DNA of 5,618 bases from Actinomycetota bacterium (GCA_019347785.1 JAHWKQ010000029.1:1-5618); one strand, 5' to 3'; positions 1 to 5,618 are shown, counted from the stretch's first letter. The notes: generated by a model not told the origin, from the letters alone. Numbers and translations: made by a program.

Positions 1-1322
1 ACCAGCGACGCGGAGTCCGACGACGTGGCGAAGAAGATCGCCACGATCAGAACGCTGATTCCCTGGAACAGGGCGGTCGCGGGGAAGTACTCGAGGAAGC
101 GGTAAACAGCGACCGCCACGTCCTGACCGACGGCCGTCACGAGGGGACCGCCGTTGCCGCCGATGCCGTCGATCTGCATGGCGGACCAGCCGAAGATCGC
201 GAACCAGATCAGCGTGAATATCGAGGGAGCGAACAGGACCCCTGCCACGAACTCCCGGATCGTGCGACCCCGGGAGATCCGCGCGTAGAAGATGCCGATG
301 AACGGTGACCAGGTGACCGTCCAGGTCCAGTAGAAGACCGTCCAGTCGGCTTGCCAGCCCCAGCTCTCCCCTCCGGGTGTGTAGCGAGTCAGCATGTCGT
401 TCCAGAAGGCCAACGGGATGAGATTGGACAGGTAGAGGCCGATGGTCTCGATGATTCCCCTGGCCAGGAAGACGGTCGAGCCGGTGACGAAGATGAACAG
501 CATCAGCCCCACGGCCATACCGATGTTGAGGTTCGACAGCCGCTTGATGCCTCTGTCGAGGCCGAGAACGATGGACGACACAGCGATGGTGGTCAGCACG
601 ACGATGATGGCGACCTTCACGCCGGTGCTGTCCGAGATGCCGTACAGCTCCGTCAATCCGGAATTGATCTGTGTGGTGCCCAGGCCGATGGACACCGCCA
701 CGCCGAACAAGGTGCCCAGGATCGCGAAGATGTCGATGGCCCAGCCGATGGGCCCGTGGATCCTGTCCTTGAGGAACGGGTAGAAGACCGAGCTTGCCCG
801 CATGGGCAGGTCGTGCCGGTGGATGAAGTACGCGAAAGCCAGCCCGGGCAGGGTGAAGATCGCCCAGGTGTGCAGACCCAGGTGGTACAGCGAGAAGCTC
901 ATCGCATCCCGGGCCGCCTGCACCGTGTAGGGCTCGACACCGCTCCGGGGCGGGGTCGCGAAGTGGGAGATGGGCTCCGCGACTCCCCAGAACATCAGTA
1001 TGGTCCCGATGCCGCCGGCGAACAGCATGGTGAACCAGGAGACGTTGCTGTAGTCGGGCCTCGCCTCGTCTCCCCCCAGGCGGATGCGTCCGTGGCGGCT
1101 CACCCCCATCCACAACAGGAACACCAGCCAGGCCGAGACGCCAAAAATGAAGAACCACCCGAGCTTGGAGGAGATCCATGCTCGTGACTGCTCGAATACG
1201 ACTCGAGTCCCGTCCGGGAACAGGACCAGGAACGCGAAGAACACCACCATCAGGGCCGCGGACCAGAAGAAGATCACCGGGTGGGTTTCCAACCCGAGTC
1301 TGCGCGCCAGCGAGTCCAGCAT
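1..1322 (-). CDS. BCCT-family sodium-coupled solute transporter, 3' end outside window
   Basis: Inner-membrane secondary transporter of the betaine/carnitine/choline family; by context it probably imports ectoine, hydroxyectoine or a related solute. It reads open for 440 codons from ATG at 1322 (AAAGG about 9 nt upstream) to the window edge. About ten hydrophobic segments are present; the last one or two helices and the C-terminal tail are missing. Family hallmarks are a glycine-rich helix with LMFWGVAEP (residues 109-117), the TM8 signature DWTVFYWTW (326-334) followed by ARISRGRTIREF (347-358), and FATSSDSAS (431-439). Matched to BetP from memory, the sodium-site positions look kept (A102, I105, F430, T433, S434). 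The betaine cage positions read L148, W153, F156 and T335 instead of W, W, Y and W, and the last Gly of the GxGxG motif is I108. Substrate is therefore uncertain. Codons such as AGA, AGG, ATA, TTT and GCA are commoner here than in the neighbours. Family assignment is very secure. Confidence 0.95.
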   Translation of the reverse strand, partial: MLDSLARRLGLETHPVIFFWSAALMVVFFAFLVLFPDGTRVVFEQSRAWISSKLGWFFIFGVSAWLVFLLWMGVSRHGRIRLGGDEARPDYSNVSWFTMLFAGGIGTILMFWGVAEPISHFATPPRSGVEPYTVQAARDAMSFSLYHLGLHTWAIFTLPGLAFAYFIHRHDLPMRASSVFYPFLKDRIHGPIGWAIDIFAILGTLFGVAVSIGLGTTQINSGLTELYGISDSTGVKVAIIVVLTTIAVSSIVLGLDRGIKRLSNLNIGMAVGLMLFIFVTGSTVFLARGIIETIGLYLSNLIPLAFWNDMLTRYTPGGESWGWQADWTVFYWTWTVTWSPFIGIFYARISRGRTIREFVAGVLFAPSIFTLIWFAIFGWSAMQIDGIGGNGGPLVTAVGQDVAVAVYRFLEYFPATALFQGISVLIVAIFFATSSDSASL

Positions 1323-1402
1323 TGCTGTCGCCTTTCGATCGCCGACCTGCGTCACAAGGAACCCAGCGGCTCTTGGTCAGCGGTCCCAGCGCGGCACGGC
1401 AC

Positions 1403-1408
1403 TGTCAA
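1403..1408 (-). promoter_or_regulatory. Possible -35 box (TTGACA) upstream of the BCCT gene
   Basis: A perfect TTGACA reads on the minus strand about 80 nt upstream of the transporter start, in the 185-nt gap after eutB. No good -10 hexamer follows at 16-18 nt, so this is only a candidate. A second, weaker TTGACG lies at 1450-1445. If real, it would let the transporter be transcribed separately from eutCB. Confidence 0.25.
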
Positions 1409-1454
1409 CCGCCTTACGGGCACCCTTGCGGACGACAAGCAGCCCGTCAAGGCA

Positions 1455-1464
1455 CGGTGCACCG
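1455..1464. repeat. 10-bp perfect palindrome CGGTGCACCG in the eutB-BCCT gap
   Basis: CGGTGCACCG is its own reverse complement and lies between the end of eutB and the BCCT start, about 47 nt upstream of the TTGACA candidate in the transporter's direction. It could be an operator half-site pair. The rest of the gap (1323-1507) shows no gene and no convincing hairpin with a T-run terminator. A 10-bp palindrome can arise by chance in such GC-rich DNA. Confidence 0.25.
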
Positions 1465-1507
1465 CGGACTTACTCGGCTCAAGGGACTGGCCACTCCGCC
1501 GAGAGCA

Positions 1508-2506
1508 TCATGCCGGACTGGTGGGCGGTGTCGCGTCGCCGCGTGCGAGGGCGGCGATCTGGGCGGCCTCGGCGTTGGCGCCCGACGCGACCACGACGAC
1601 GTGTCCGCTGCCCGCGAGACGCCCCGAGAGCAGGGCCGCCACGCCGACCGCACCGCCACCCTCGAGGACCACACGGTAGTGGTCGAGCACGAAGCGCATC
1701 CCCTTCCAGATCTGCTCCTCGGTCACCAGCACGACCCCGTCGACCAGCGCCCGGGCGATCGCCAGCGTGAACCGGTTGTCGGTGCCGATCCCGCCCTGCA
1801 GGCTGTCGGCGAGCGTCGGCTCCTCGTGGAGCTCGACCGGGTGCCCCCGCTTCAGGCTCGCGGCCATCACCGCCCCCCGGTCCATGCAGACGCCGACGAC
1901 GCGGGCTCGGGGACAGGCCGCCTTGACCGCCACCGACACGCCCGATATGAGGCCCCCGCCCGACACAGGCACGACGACGGTGCTGACCTCCGGCTGCTGC
2001 TCGGCGATCTCGAGCCCGATGGTCCCCTGTCCCGCGATCACCTCGCGATCGTCGAACGGGTGGACGAGCATCATCCCGCGCGTGGAGACGAGGTCGTCGG
2101 CGGCCGCGAGCCCGTCGGACTGCGAGCGGCCCCCGACGACCACATCGCATCCCAGCCCCCGCAGCGCGCGGACCTTGCCCGGCGGGACGTGCTCGGACAC
2201 GCACACGGTGGCCGGTACCCCGAGGCTTCGTGCGACGTGGCCGACGGCCCGCCCGTGGTTTCCGGTCGAGGCCGTGACGACGCCGCGCACGGCCGCCTCG
2301 GCCTGGAGCGATCGGATCTTTGACGCCGCTCCCCGGACCTTGAAGCTCCCGGTGGGCTGGACCCCCTCCAGCTTCAGCGACACCTGCGCGCCGGTCCGCT
2401 CGCTCAGCTCCGCCGCGGGAACGAGCGGCGTTCGGATCGCCACTCCCTGGATCCGGGCGCGGGCCGCTTCGACGTCGCCCGGCGAGACCGGCAGCTCAGG
2501 TCTCAA
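1508..2506 (-). CDS. eutB: EutB-like PLP-dependent dehydratase (hydroxyectoine utilization)
   Basis: Cytoplasmic enzyme of PLP fold type II, threonine/serine dehydratase family, 332 residues. The Schiff-base lysine is K56 in PTGSFKVRGA (51-60). The substrate loop is STGNHG (80-85), the phosphate-binding glycine loop is SGGGL (182-186), and S309 in VASGAN is placed to contact the PLP ring nitrogen. There is no C-terminal ACT domain, unlike biosynthetic IlvA of about 510 residues. STGNHG instead of the usual SAGNHA, and the place next to eutC and doeA, favour EutB, thought to help convert hydroxyectoine to ectoine. The precise reaction is inferred, not visible. The start is taken as TTG at 2506, with a purine-rich AGGGGG 7 nt upstream; the protein then begins as family members do. 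It overlaps the eutC end by 11 nt, so the two are probably co-transcribed and translationally coupled. A plain threonine dehydratase or serine racemase is the main alternative. Confidence 0.88.
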   Translation of the reverse strand: MRPELPVSPGDVEAARARIQGVAIRTPLVPAAELSERTGAQVSLKLEGVQPTGSFKVRGAASKIRSLQAEAAVRGVVTASTGNHGRAVGHVARSLGVPATVCVSEHVPPGKVRALRGLGCDVVVGGRSQSDGLAAADDLVSTRGMMLVHPFDDREVIAGQGTIGLEIAEQQPEVSTVVVPVSGGGLISGVSVAVKAACPRARVVGVCMDRGAVMAASLKRGHPVELHEEPTLADSLQGGIGTDNRFTLAIARALVDGVVLVTEEQIWKGMRFVLDHYRVVLEGGGAVGVAALLSGRLAGSGHVVVVASGANAEAAQIAALARGDATPPTSPA

Positions 2507-3482
2507 CGCGTGTCCCCCTCCCCGCGTCGATGCACCGCCGGACCGCGAGGCTCGCGATCGCCGTGTCCTGGGCGCCCGTGCCCGTCAGGTCGCAGATCGT
2601 CACCTCGTCGGAGCCGGCCCGACCGGGCCCGGTGCCCGCGATGACCGCGCCGAGCTCGACGGCGCGGTCGGCATCGAATCCCCAGGCGGCGGCGGCCCGG
2701 AGCTCGCCCAGCCGCAGGCTCTGGCCGACGTGGTCACACACGAACCGGTCCGCTGCGGCGACGGCCGCCGCGGCCAGCTCCTGCTTGTGCTCCGCGTCGG
2801 ACCCCACGGCTGTCACGTGGAGACCGGGATGCAGCGCGTCGGCGTCGACCAATGGTTCGGTGGCCGGGGTCGCGGTCACCAGGACATCGACCTCCGCGGC
2901 CGTGGCCGCCGGGCTGGGGGCCGGCTCGACCGCGATCCCCAGGGCGGCCGACAGCTCCGAGGCCAGCGCCGCCGCCCGGTCGGGGCGCCGGGCCCAGACC
3001 CGGGCCCGTGAGATGGGCCGCACCAGGGCGACCGCCTCCAGCTGCCGACGAGCCTGGACGCCGGCGCCGAGGACGCCTGCCGAGGATGCCTCCGGGCGGG
3101 CAAGGTGCGCCGCCGCCACCGCGCCCGCCAGCGCGGTGCGCAGGTCGGTCAGGTAGCCGTTGTCGAACAGGACGGCGCGCGGCACCCCCGTCTCCGCATC
3201 CAACAGGACCATCAACCCGCCGAGGCTCGGCAGACCCCGTTCGGGATTGTCGAAGAATCCCGCGGACGCCTTGATCGCGATGCCCTCGTAGCCGGGGAGG
3301 TAGGCGGACTTGACGTCGACCTCGCCGCGGTGCTCGGGGACGTCGATGCGCATGACGGGTGGCATCGAGGCCTGGCCCGAGCTGATCAGCGGGTACGCCG
3401 CCTCGACGGCGGCGAGCTCTGTCTCCCCGAGCCCCACGACGTCGCGGACGTCGGCCTCGGTCAGGACGTGAACATCTCCCAT
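2496..3482 (-). CDS. eutC: EutC-like ornithine cyclodeaminase/mu-crystallin family protein
   Basis: Cytoplasmic NAD(P)-dependent enzyme of the ornithine cyclodeaminase/mu-crystallin family, 328 residues. R45, K71 in GIAIKASAGFF (67-77) and R115 in GYLTDLRTALAGA (109-121) match substrate-binding positions of the family. The Rossmann nucleotide motif is GVLGAGVQA (136-144), and D229 in VGSDAEHK (226-233) matches the catalytic aspartate of ornithine cyclodeaminase. The GYLTDLRTA stretch and the place between eutB and doeA fit EutC, proposed to work with EutA and EutB on hydroxyectoine; the chemistry is inferred. The ATG at 3482 is preceded by a consensus AGGAGG at a 6-nt spacing, which rules out the open in-frame extension reaching to 3755 inside the divergent doeA. 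First gene of the leftward operon, with its end overlapping eutB. An ornithine or lysine cyclodeaminase or an alanine dehydrogenase are alternatives. Confidence 0.88.
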   Translation of the reverse strand: MGDVHVLTEADVRDVVGLGETELAAVEAAYPLISSGQASMPPVMRIDVPEHRGEVDVKSAYLPGYEGIAIKASAGFFDNPERGLPSLGGLMVLLDAETGVPRAVLFDNGYLTDLRTALAGAVAAAHLARPEASSAGVLGAGVQARRQLEAVALVRPISRARVWARRPDRAAALASELSAALGIAVEPAPSPAATAAEVDVLVTATPATEPLVDADALHPGLHVTAVGSDAEHKQELAAAAVAAADRFVCDHVGQSLRLGELRAAAAWGFDADRAVELGAVIAGTGPGRAGSDEVTICDLTGTGAQDTAIASLAVRRCIDAGRGTRVET

Positions 3483-3488
3483 CGGCTG

Positions 3489-3494
3489 CCTCCT
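3489..3494 (-). promoter_or_regulatory. Consensus ribosome binding site of eutC
   Basis: AGGAGG on the minus strand, 6 nt before the ATG at 3482. It fixes the eutC start, since the reading frame stays open far upstream. It is much stronger than the sites before doeA or the M20 gene, so eutC translation should be efficient. Confidence 0.85.
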
Positions 3495-3524
3495 ACCCGC
3501 CAGCTCGACTTCGTCGGCCGGGAT

Positions 3525-3553
3525 CTGCCCGCGCCCCGGCATCCAGCGGGCAG
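3525..3553. repeat. 8-bp inverted repeat CTGCCCGC / GCGGGCAG
   Basis: Arms at 3525-3532 and 3546-3553 are exact reverse complements, with a 13-nt spacer. It lies in the eutC leader, about 43-71 nt upstream of its ATG, so it could fold in the eutC mRNA or bind a regulator. Its right arm touches the next inverted repeat. Confidence 0.45.
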
Positions 3554-3568
3554 GTGCGCTCGCGCACC
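3553..3568. repeat. 7-bp inverted repeat GGTGCGC-TC-GCGCACC
   Basis: Two 7-nt arms with a 2-nt centre give a near-perfect 16-bp palindrome, the most operator-like element in the divergent region. It is centred about 73 nt from doeA and 79 nt from eutC, almost midway. The 2-nt loop makes it a poor RNA hairpin, so protein binding is the likelier role. Confidence 0.5.
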
Positions 3569-3591
3569 CGATAGGCTGAGCGCGGGAAACA

Positions 3592-3606
3592 CAGGATCGC
3601 GTCCTG
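3592..3606. repeat. 5-bp inverted repeat CAGGA-TCGCG-TCCTG
   Basis: Arms of 5 nt around a 5-nt centre. It directly adjoins the next palindrome, sharing base 3606. Short enough to be chance on its own; noted for its position 28-42 nt upstream of doeA. Confidence 0.3.
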
Positions 3607-3617
3607 ATATCGATATC
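3606..3617. repeat. 12-bp perfect palindrome GATATCGATATC upstream of doeA
   Basis: GATATCGATATC is its own reverse complement and also a tandem of GATATC. It sits 17-28 nt before the doeA GTG, where a -10 element or transcription start could lie. It is the most AT-rich stretch in the divergent region (8 of 12 bases A or T). A repressor bound here would block doeA transcription or initiation. Confidence 0.45.
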
Positions 3618-3633
3618 GGGTGGTGCTGCAGAA

Positions 3634-4821
3634 GTGAGCGGCGCGACGGCTCTGCCGTTCAGCCTCGACGAGTACGACCAGCGCCTCGCGAAGGTCCGCG
3701 CCGCGATGGACGCCCGCGGCATCCAGGTGCTCGTCGCGACGGATCCGTCGAACATGTCGTGGCTGACCGGGTACGACGGCTGGTCCTTCTACACCCACCA
3801 GGCCGTCGTCGTCACCCTCGACGCGCCGCCCCTGTGGTGGGGCCGGATGATGGACACCAACGGTGCCAGGCGGACCGTGTACCTCGGCGAGGACCGGATC
3901 GTGGGCTACCCCGACGACCACGTGCAGTCGACCGAGCGCCACCCACACCAGCACCTCGCCGCGCTGCTCGCCGACCATGGCTCGGGCGCGGCCCGGGTCG
4001 GGGTCGAGATGGACAACTACTACTACTCCGCCGCCGCCCACGGACACCTCACCGCCGGACTGCCCCATGCGACCTTCGTGGACGCCACCGGGCTCGTCAA
4101 CTGGGCGCGGATCATCAAGTCGGAGCGGGAGATCGACTACATGCGGCGGGCGGCGCGCATCGTCGAGCGCATGCACCGACGCATCCTCGATCTGATCGAA
4201 CCGGGGCTACCGAAGAACGAGCTCGTCGCGGAGATCCTGCACACCGGGGTGGCGGGCGCCGACGGCTTCGGTGGTGACTACCCCGCGGTCGTCCCGATGC
4301 TGCCCAGTGGCGCCGACGCGGCGGCTCCTCACCTGACCTGGGACGACCGGCCGTTCCGGGCCGGGGAGGCGACGTTCTTCGAGATCGCCGGCTGCTACCG
4401 CCGCTACCATGCGCCGCTCAGCAGGACCGTGTTCCTCGGTCGACCCCCGGAGGCGATCCTGCGCGCCGAGGCGGCGGTGCTCGACGGGCTCGAGGCGGGC
4501 ATCGACGCCGCGCGCGCCGGCAACCGCGCGTCCGACATCGCGCGCGCCCTCTACACCGCGCTGGAACGGGCCGGCATCGAGCGGTCCGGGCGTTGCGGCT
4601 ACCCGATCGGCCTCAGCTATCCGCCCGACTGGGGGGAGCGCACCATCAGCATCCGCACCAGCGACGACTCGGTGCTCGAACCCGGCATGACCTTCCACTT
4701 CATGCCCGGGCTCTGGATGTGGGACTGGGGCCTGGAGATCACCGAGAGCATCCTGATCCGCGGCGATGGGCCGGCCGAACCCCTCGCCGACTACCCCCGC
4801 CGGCTGTTCGTGAAGTCGTGA
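3634..4821 (+). CDS. doeA: Ectoine hydrolase, M24 creatinase-like
   Basis: Cytoplasmic enzyme of 395 residues (DoeA/EutD family about 400) that opens the ectoine ring to N-acetyl-2,4-diaminobutyrate, the first step of ectoine breakdown. The N-terminal creatinase-like domain (about 1-155) carries TDPSNMSWLTGYDGWSFY (36-53), highly characteristic of DoeA. The C-terminal pita-bread M24 domain (about 160-385) has H233 in the position of the creatinase catalytic His, E250 in FFEIAGCYRRYHAPLSRT (248-265), GYPIGLSYPPDWGERT (322-337), and E368 and E371. Two usual M24 metal ligands are replaced (P261 for Asp, Y323 for His), so it is probably metal-free like creatinase. The GTG at 3634 is chosen because the family's LPFxxxEY start follows a few residues later; no ATG lies upstream in frame and the ribosome site is weak. 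It is divergent from eutC, and its stop overlaps the M20 gene. Confidence 0.94.
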   Translation: MSGATALPFSLDEYDQRLAKVRAAMDARGIQVLVATDPSNMSWLTGYDGWSFYTHQAVVVTLDAPPLWWGRMMDTNGARRTVYLGEDRIVGYPDDHVQSTERHPHQHLAALLADHGSGAARVGVEMDNYYYSAAAHGHLTAGLPHATFVDATGLVNWARIIKSEREIDYMRRAARIVERMHRRILDLIEPGLPKNELVAEILHTGVAGADGFGGDYPAVVPMLPSGADAAAPHLTWDDRPFRAGEATFFEIAGCYRRYHAPLSRTVFLGRPPEAILRAEAAVLDGLEAGIDAARAGNRASDIARALYTALERAGIERSGRCGYPIGLSYPPDWGERTISIRTSDDSVLEPGMTFHFMPGLWMWDWGLEITESILIRGDGPAEPLADYPRRLFVKS

Positions 4822-5618
4822 TCGGCGGGCTCACGCCCGGAGAGGCCGCCCTGCGGATCCTCGGCGATCTGGTCGGACACCCGACGGTGACCTCGGACTC
4901 CAACCTCGACCTGATCGCGTACGCGGCGGCCCGGCTCGATGAGGTGGGGGGACAGGTGACCACCACCCATGACGAGGAGGGCGGCAAGGCCAACCTGTTC
5001 GCCACCGTCGGGCCGGACGTCGACGGGGGAGTGGTCCTGTCCGGCCACACCGACGTGGTCCCGGCCGGCGACGAGGGGTGGAGCAGTGACCCGTTCGCGG
5101 TGACGCGCCGTCACGAGCGGATCTACGGGCGTGGCACCGCCGACATGAAGGGGTTCATCGCCTGCGCGCTGGCGATGGCGCCGACGTTCGCGGCGGCCCC
5201 ACTTCGGGCCCCGGTGCACATCGCCCTGACCTTCGACGAGGAGGTGGGATGCCGCGGCGCCCCGGTGATGCTCGACGAGCTGGCTCGCACCGGACCGACG
5301 CCGAAGGCCGCGATCGTGGGCGAGCCGACCTGCCTGCGCGTCATCGCGGCGCACAAGGGGTGCTACGAGTACACCACCACGATCACCGGCGTGGAGGGCC
5401 ACGGCTCGGCGCCGGCCACGGCCGTCAACGCCGTCGAGTACGGCGCTCGCTACGTCGGCCGGCTGCTGGAGTTGCGCGCGGAGCTCAGCGGTCGGGCGCC
5501 GGGGGACAGCCCCTTCGACCCCCCCGGGACCACGATCAGCGTGGGGAAGATGACGGGCGGGACCGCCCGCAACGTCGTCGCGGGCACCTGCTCGCTGGAG
5601 TGGGAGATGCGGCCCGTC
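4818..5618 (+). CDS. ArgE-like M20 deacetylase, likely N-acetyl-diaminobutyrate deacetylase; 3' end outside window
   Basis: Zinc-dependent amidohydrolase of the M20/ArgE family; the first 267 residues are visible of a usual 380-390. Seen: zinc ligand H77 and D79 in SGHTDVVPAG (75-84), bridging D109 in GRGTADMKG (104-112), catalytic E141 and ligand E142 in TFDEEVGCRGA (138-148), E169 in GEPT, and H195 in GVEGHGSAP (191-199) opening the dimerisation domain. The final zinc-ligand His lies beyond the edge. These match E. coli acetylornithine deacetylase closely. Since acetylornithine is one carbon longer than N-acetyl-2,4-diaminobutyrate, and the gene is translationally coupled to doeA by a GTGA overlap, the likely job is removing acetate from the DoeA product (an M20 type sometimes labelled DoeB2). 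The GTG start fits the family N-terminus; no closer alternative exists. Plain ArgE for arginine synthesis is the alternative. Confidence 0.9.
   Translation, partial: MIGGLTPGEAALRILGDLVGHPTVTSDSNLDLIAYAAARLDEVGGQVTTTHDEEGGKANLFATVGPDVDGGVVLSGHTDVVPAGDEGWSSDPFAVTRRHERIYGRGTADMKGFIACALAMAPTFAAAPLRAPVHIALTFDEEVGCRGAPVMLDELARTGPTPKAAIVGEPTCLRVIAAHKGCYEYTTTITGVEGHGSAPATAVNAVEYGARYVGRLLELRAELSGRAPGDSPFDPPGTTISVGKMTGGTARNVVAGTCSLEWEMRPV

Larger units (their letters stand above)
3483..3633. promoter_or_regulatory. Divergent eutC/doeA control region
   Basis: The 151 nt between the eutC and doeA starts must hold the promoters of both operons. No good TTGACA/TATAAT pair is visible on either strand; TAGGCT at 3572-3577 (plus) and TATCGG at 3573-3568 (minus) are weak -10-like words. 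Four inverted repeats crowd into 3525-3617, as expected where a regulator controls both directions. In other bacteria ectoine catabolic genes are controlled by MocR/GntR-type (EnuR/EutR) and Lrp/AsnC-type regulators, but no regulator gene is in this window and no known operator was recognised. Confidence 0.6.

Noticed and set aside
351..1187. Plus-strand open frame of 278 codons opposite the BCCT gene
   Set aside because: Composition is Asp/Gly/Gln/His-rich without motifs; the minus strand encodes a textbook BCCT protein here.
1323..1507. Terminator between eutB and the BCCT gene
   Set aside because: No stable GC stem followed by a T-run in the transcription direction was found.
1178..2323. 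Long plus-strand open frame (381 codons) opposite eutB
   Set aside because: Its translation is rich in Arg, Pro, His and Asp with no family motifs. It lies antisense to eutB, whose product has complete PLP-fold motifs. Typical shadow frame in GC-rich DNA.
1767..3011. Plus-strand open frame of 414 codons opposite eutB and eutC
   Set aside because: Low-complexity Ser/Thr/Arg/Pro content, no recognisable domain, and fully antisense to two well-supported genes.
3623..3637. Five-codon leader frame GTG CTG CAG AAG TGA overlapping the doeA start
   Set aside because: Could couple translation into doeA, but it is too short, lacks a ribosome site and is expected by chance.
3483..3755. Upstream in-frame extension of eutC by 91 codons
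   Set aside because: It would run through the divergent promoter into doeA. The ATG at 3482 has a consensus AGGAGG at 6 nt and begins as family proteins do.
3105..4277. Plus-strand open frame of 390 codons spanning the eutC antisense, intergenic region and doeA
   Set aside because: It shares its second half with doeA in another frame, is Arg-rich and crosses the divergent promoter. doeA carries clear family motifs.
4207..4698. Minus-strand open frame inside doeA
   Set aside because: Antisense shadow with no motifs and no plausible ribosome site.
4791..5402. Minus-strand open frame opposite the M20 gene
   Set aside because: His/Arg/Gly-rich shadow; the plus strand shows the full set of visible M20 catalytic residues.

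Overview
The window is G+C-rich, with dense codons ending in G or C and GTG and TTG start codons beside ATG. This suggests a high-GC bacterium, for example an actinobacterium or a proteobacterium. The sequence does not settle which.

It holds five protein genes around one divergent control region, and nearly every base is coding. On the minus strand, read right to left, are eutC (3482-2496, ornithine cyclodeaminase/mu-crystallin family), eutB (2506-1508, PLP-dependent threonine-dehydratase family) and a BCCT-family sodium-coupled transporter (1322-1, missing its last transmembrane helices at the window edge). eutC and eutB overlap by 11 nt. The transporter follows after a 185-nt gap that may carry its own promoter. 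On the plus strand are doeA/eutD (3634-4821, ectoine hydrolase, M24 creatinase-like fold) and an ArgE-like M20 deacylase (4818-5618, cut at the right edge), overlapping by GTGA. The 151-nt space between eutC and doeA (3483-3633) carries four closely spaced inverted repeats and is the likely joint control region.

Together the genes look like an uptake and breakdown module for the compatible solutes ectoine and hydroxyectoine. The BCCT protein would import the substrate. EutB and EutC would act on hydroxyectoine, a role proposed from genetics in other bacteria. DoeA would open the ectoine ring to N-acetyl-2,4-diaminobutyrate, and the M20 enzyme would remove the acetyl group. The later steps (DoeC/DoeD-type enzymes), EutA and a dedicated regulator are not visible and may lie outside.

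Three points stand out. The deacetylase is of the ArgE/M20 type instead of the AstE/aspartoacylase-like DoeB/EutE of the best-studied clusters. The BCCT transporter keeps sodium-site residues but has lost most of the aromatic cage that binds betaine in BetP. The transporter gene also uses codons less strictly GC-ending than its neighbours. The pathway itself is known; the novelty, if any, lies in these variations.
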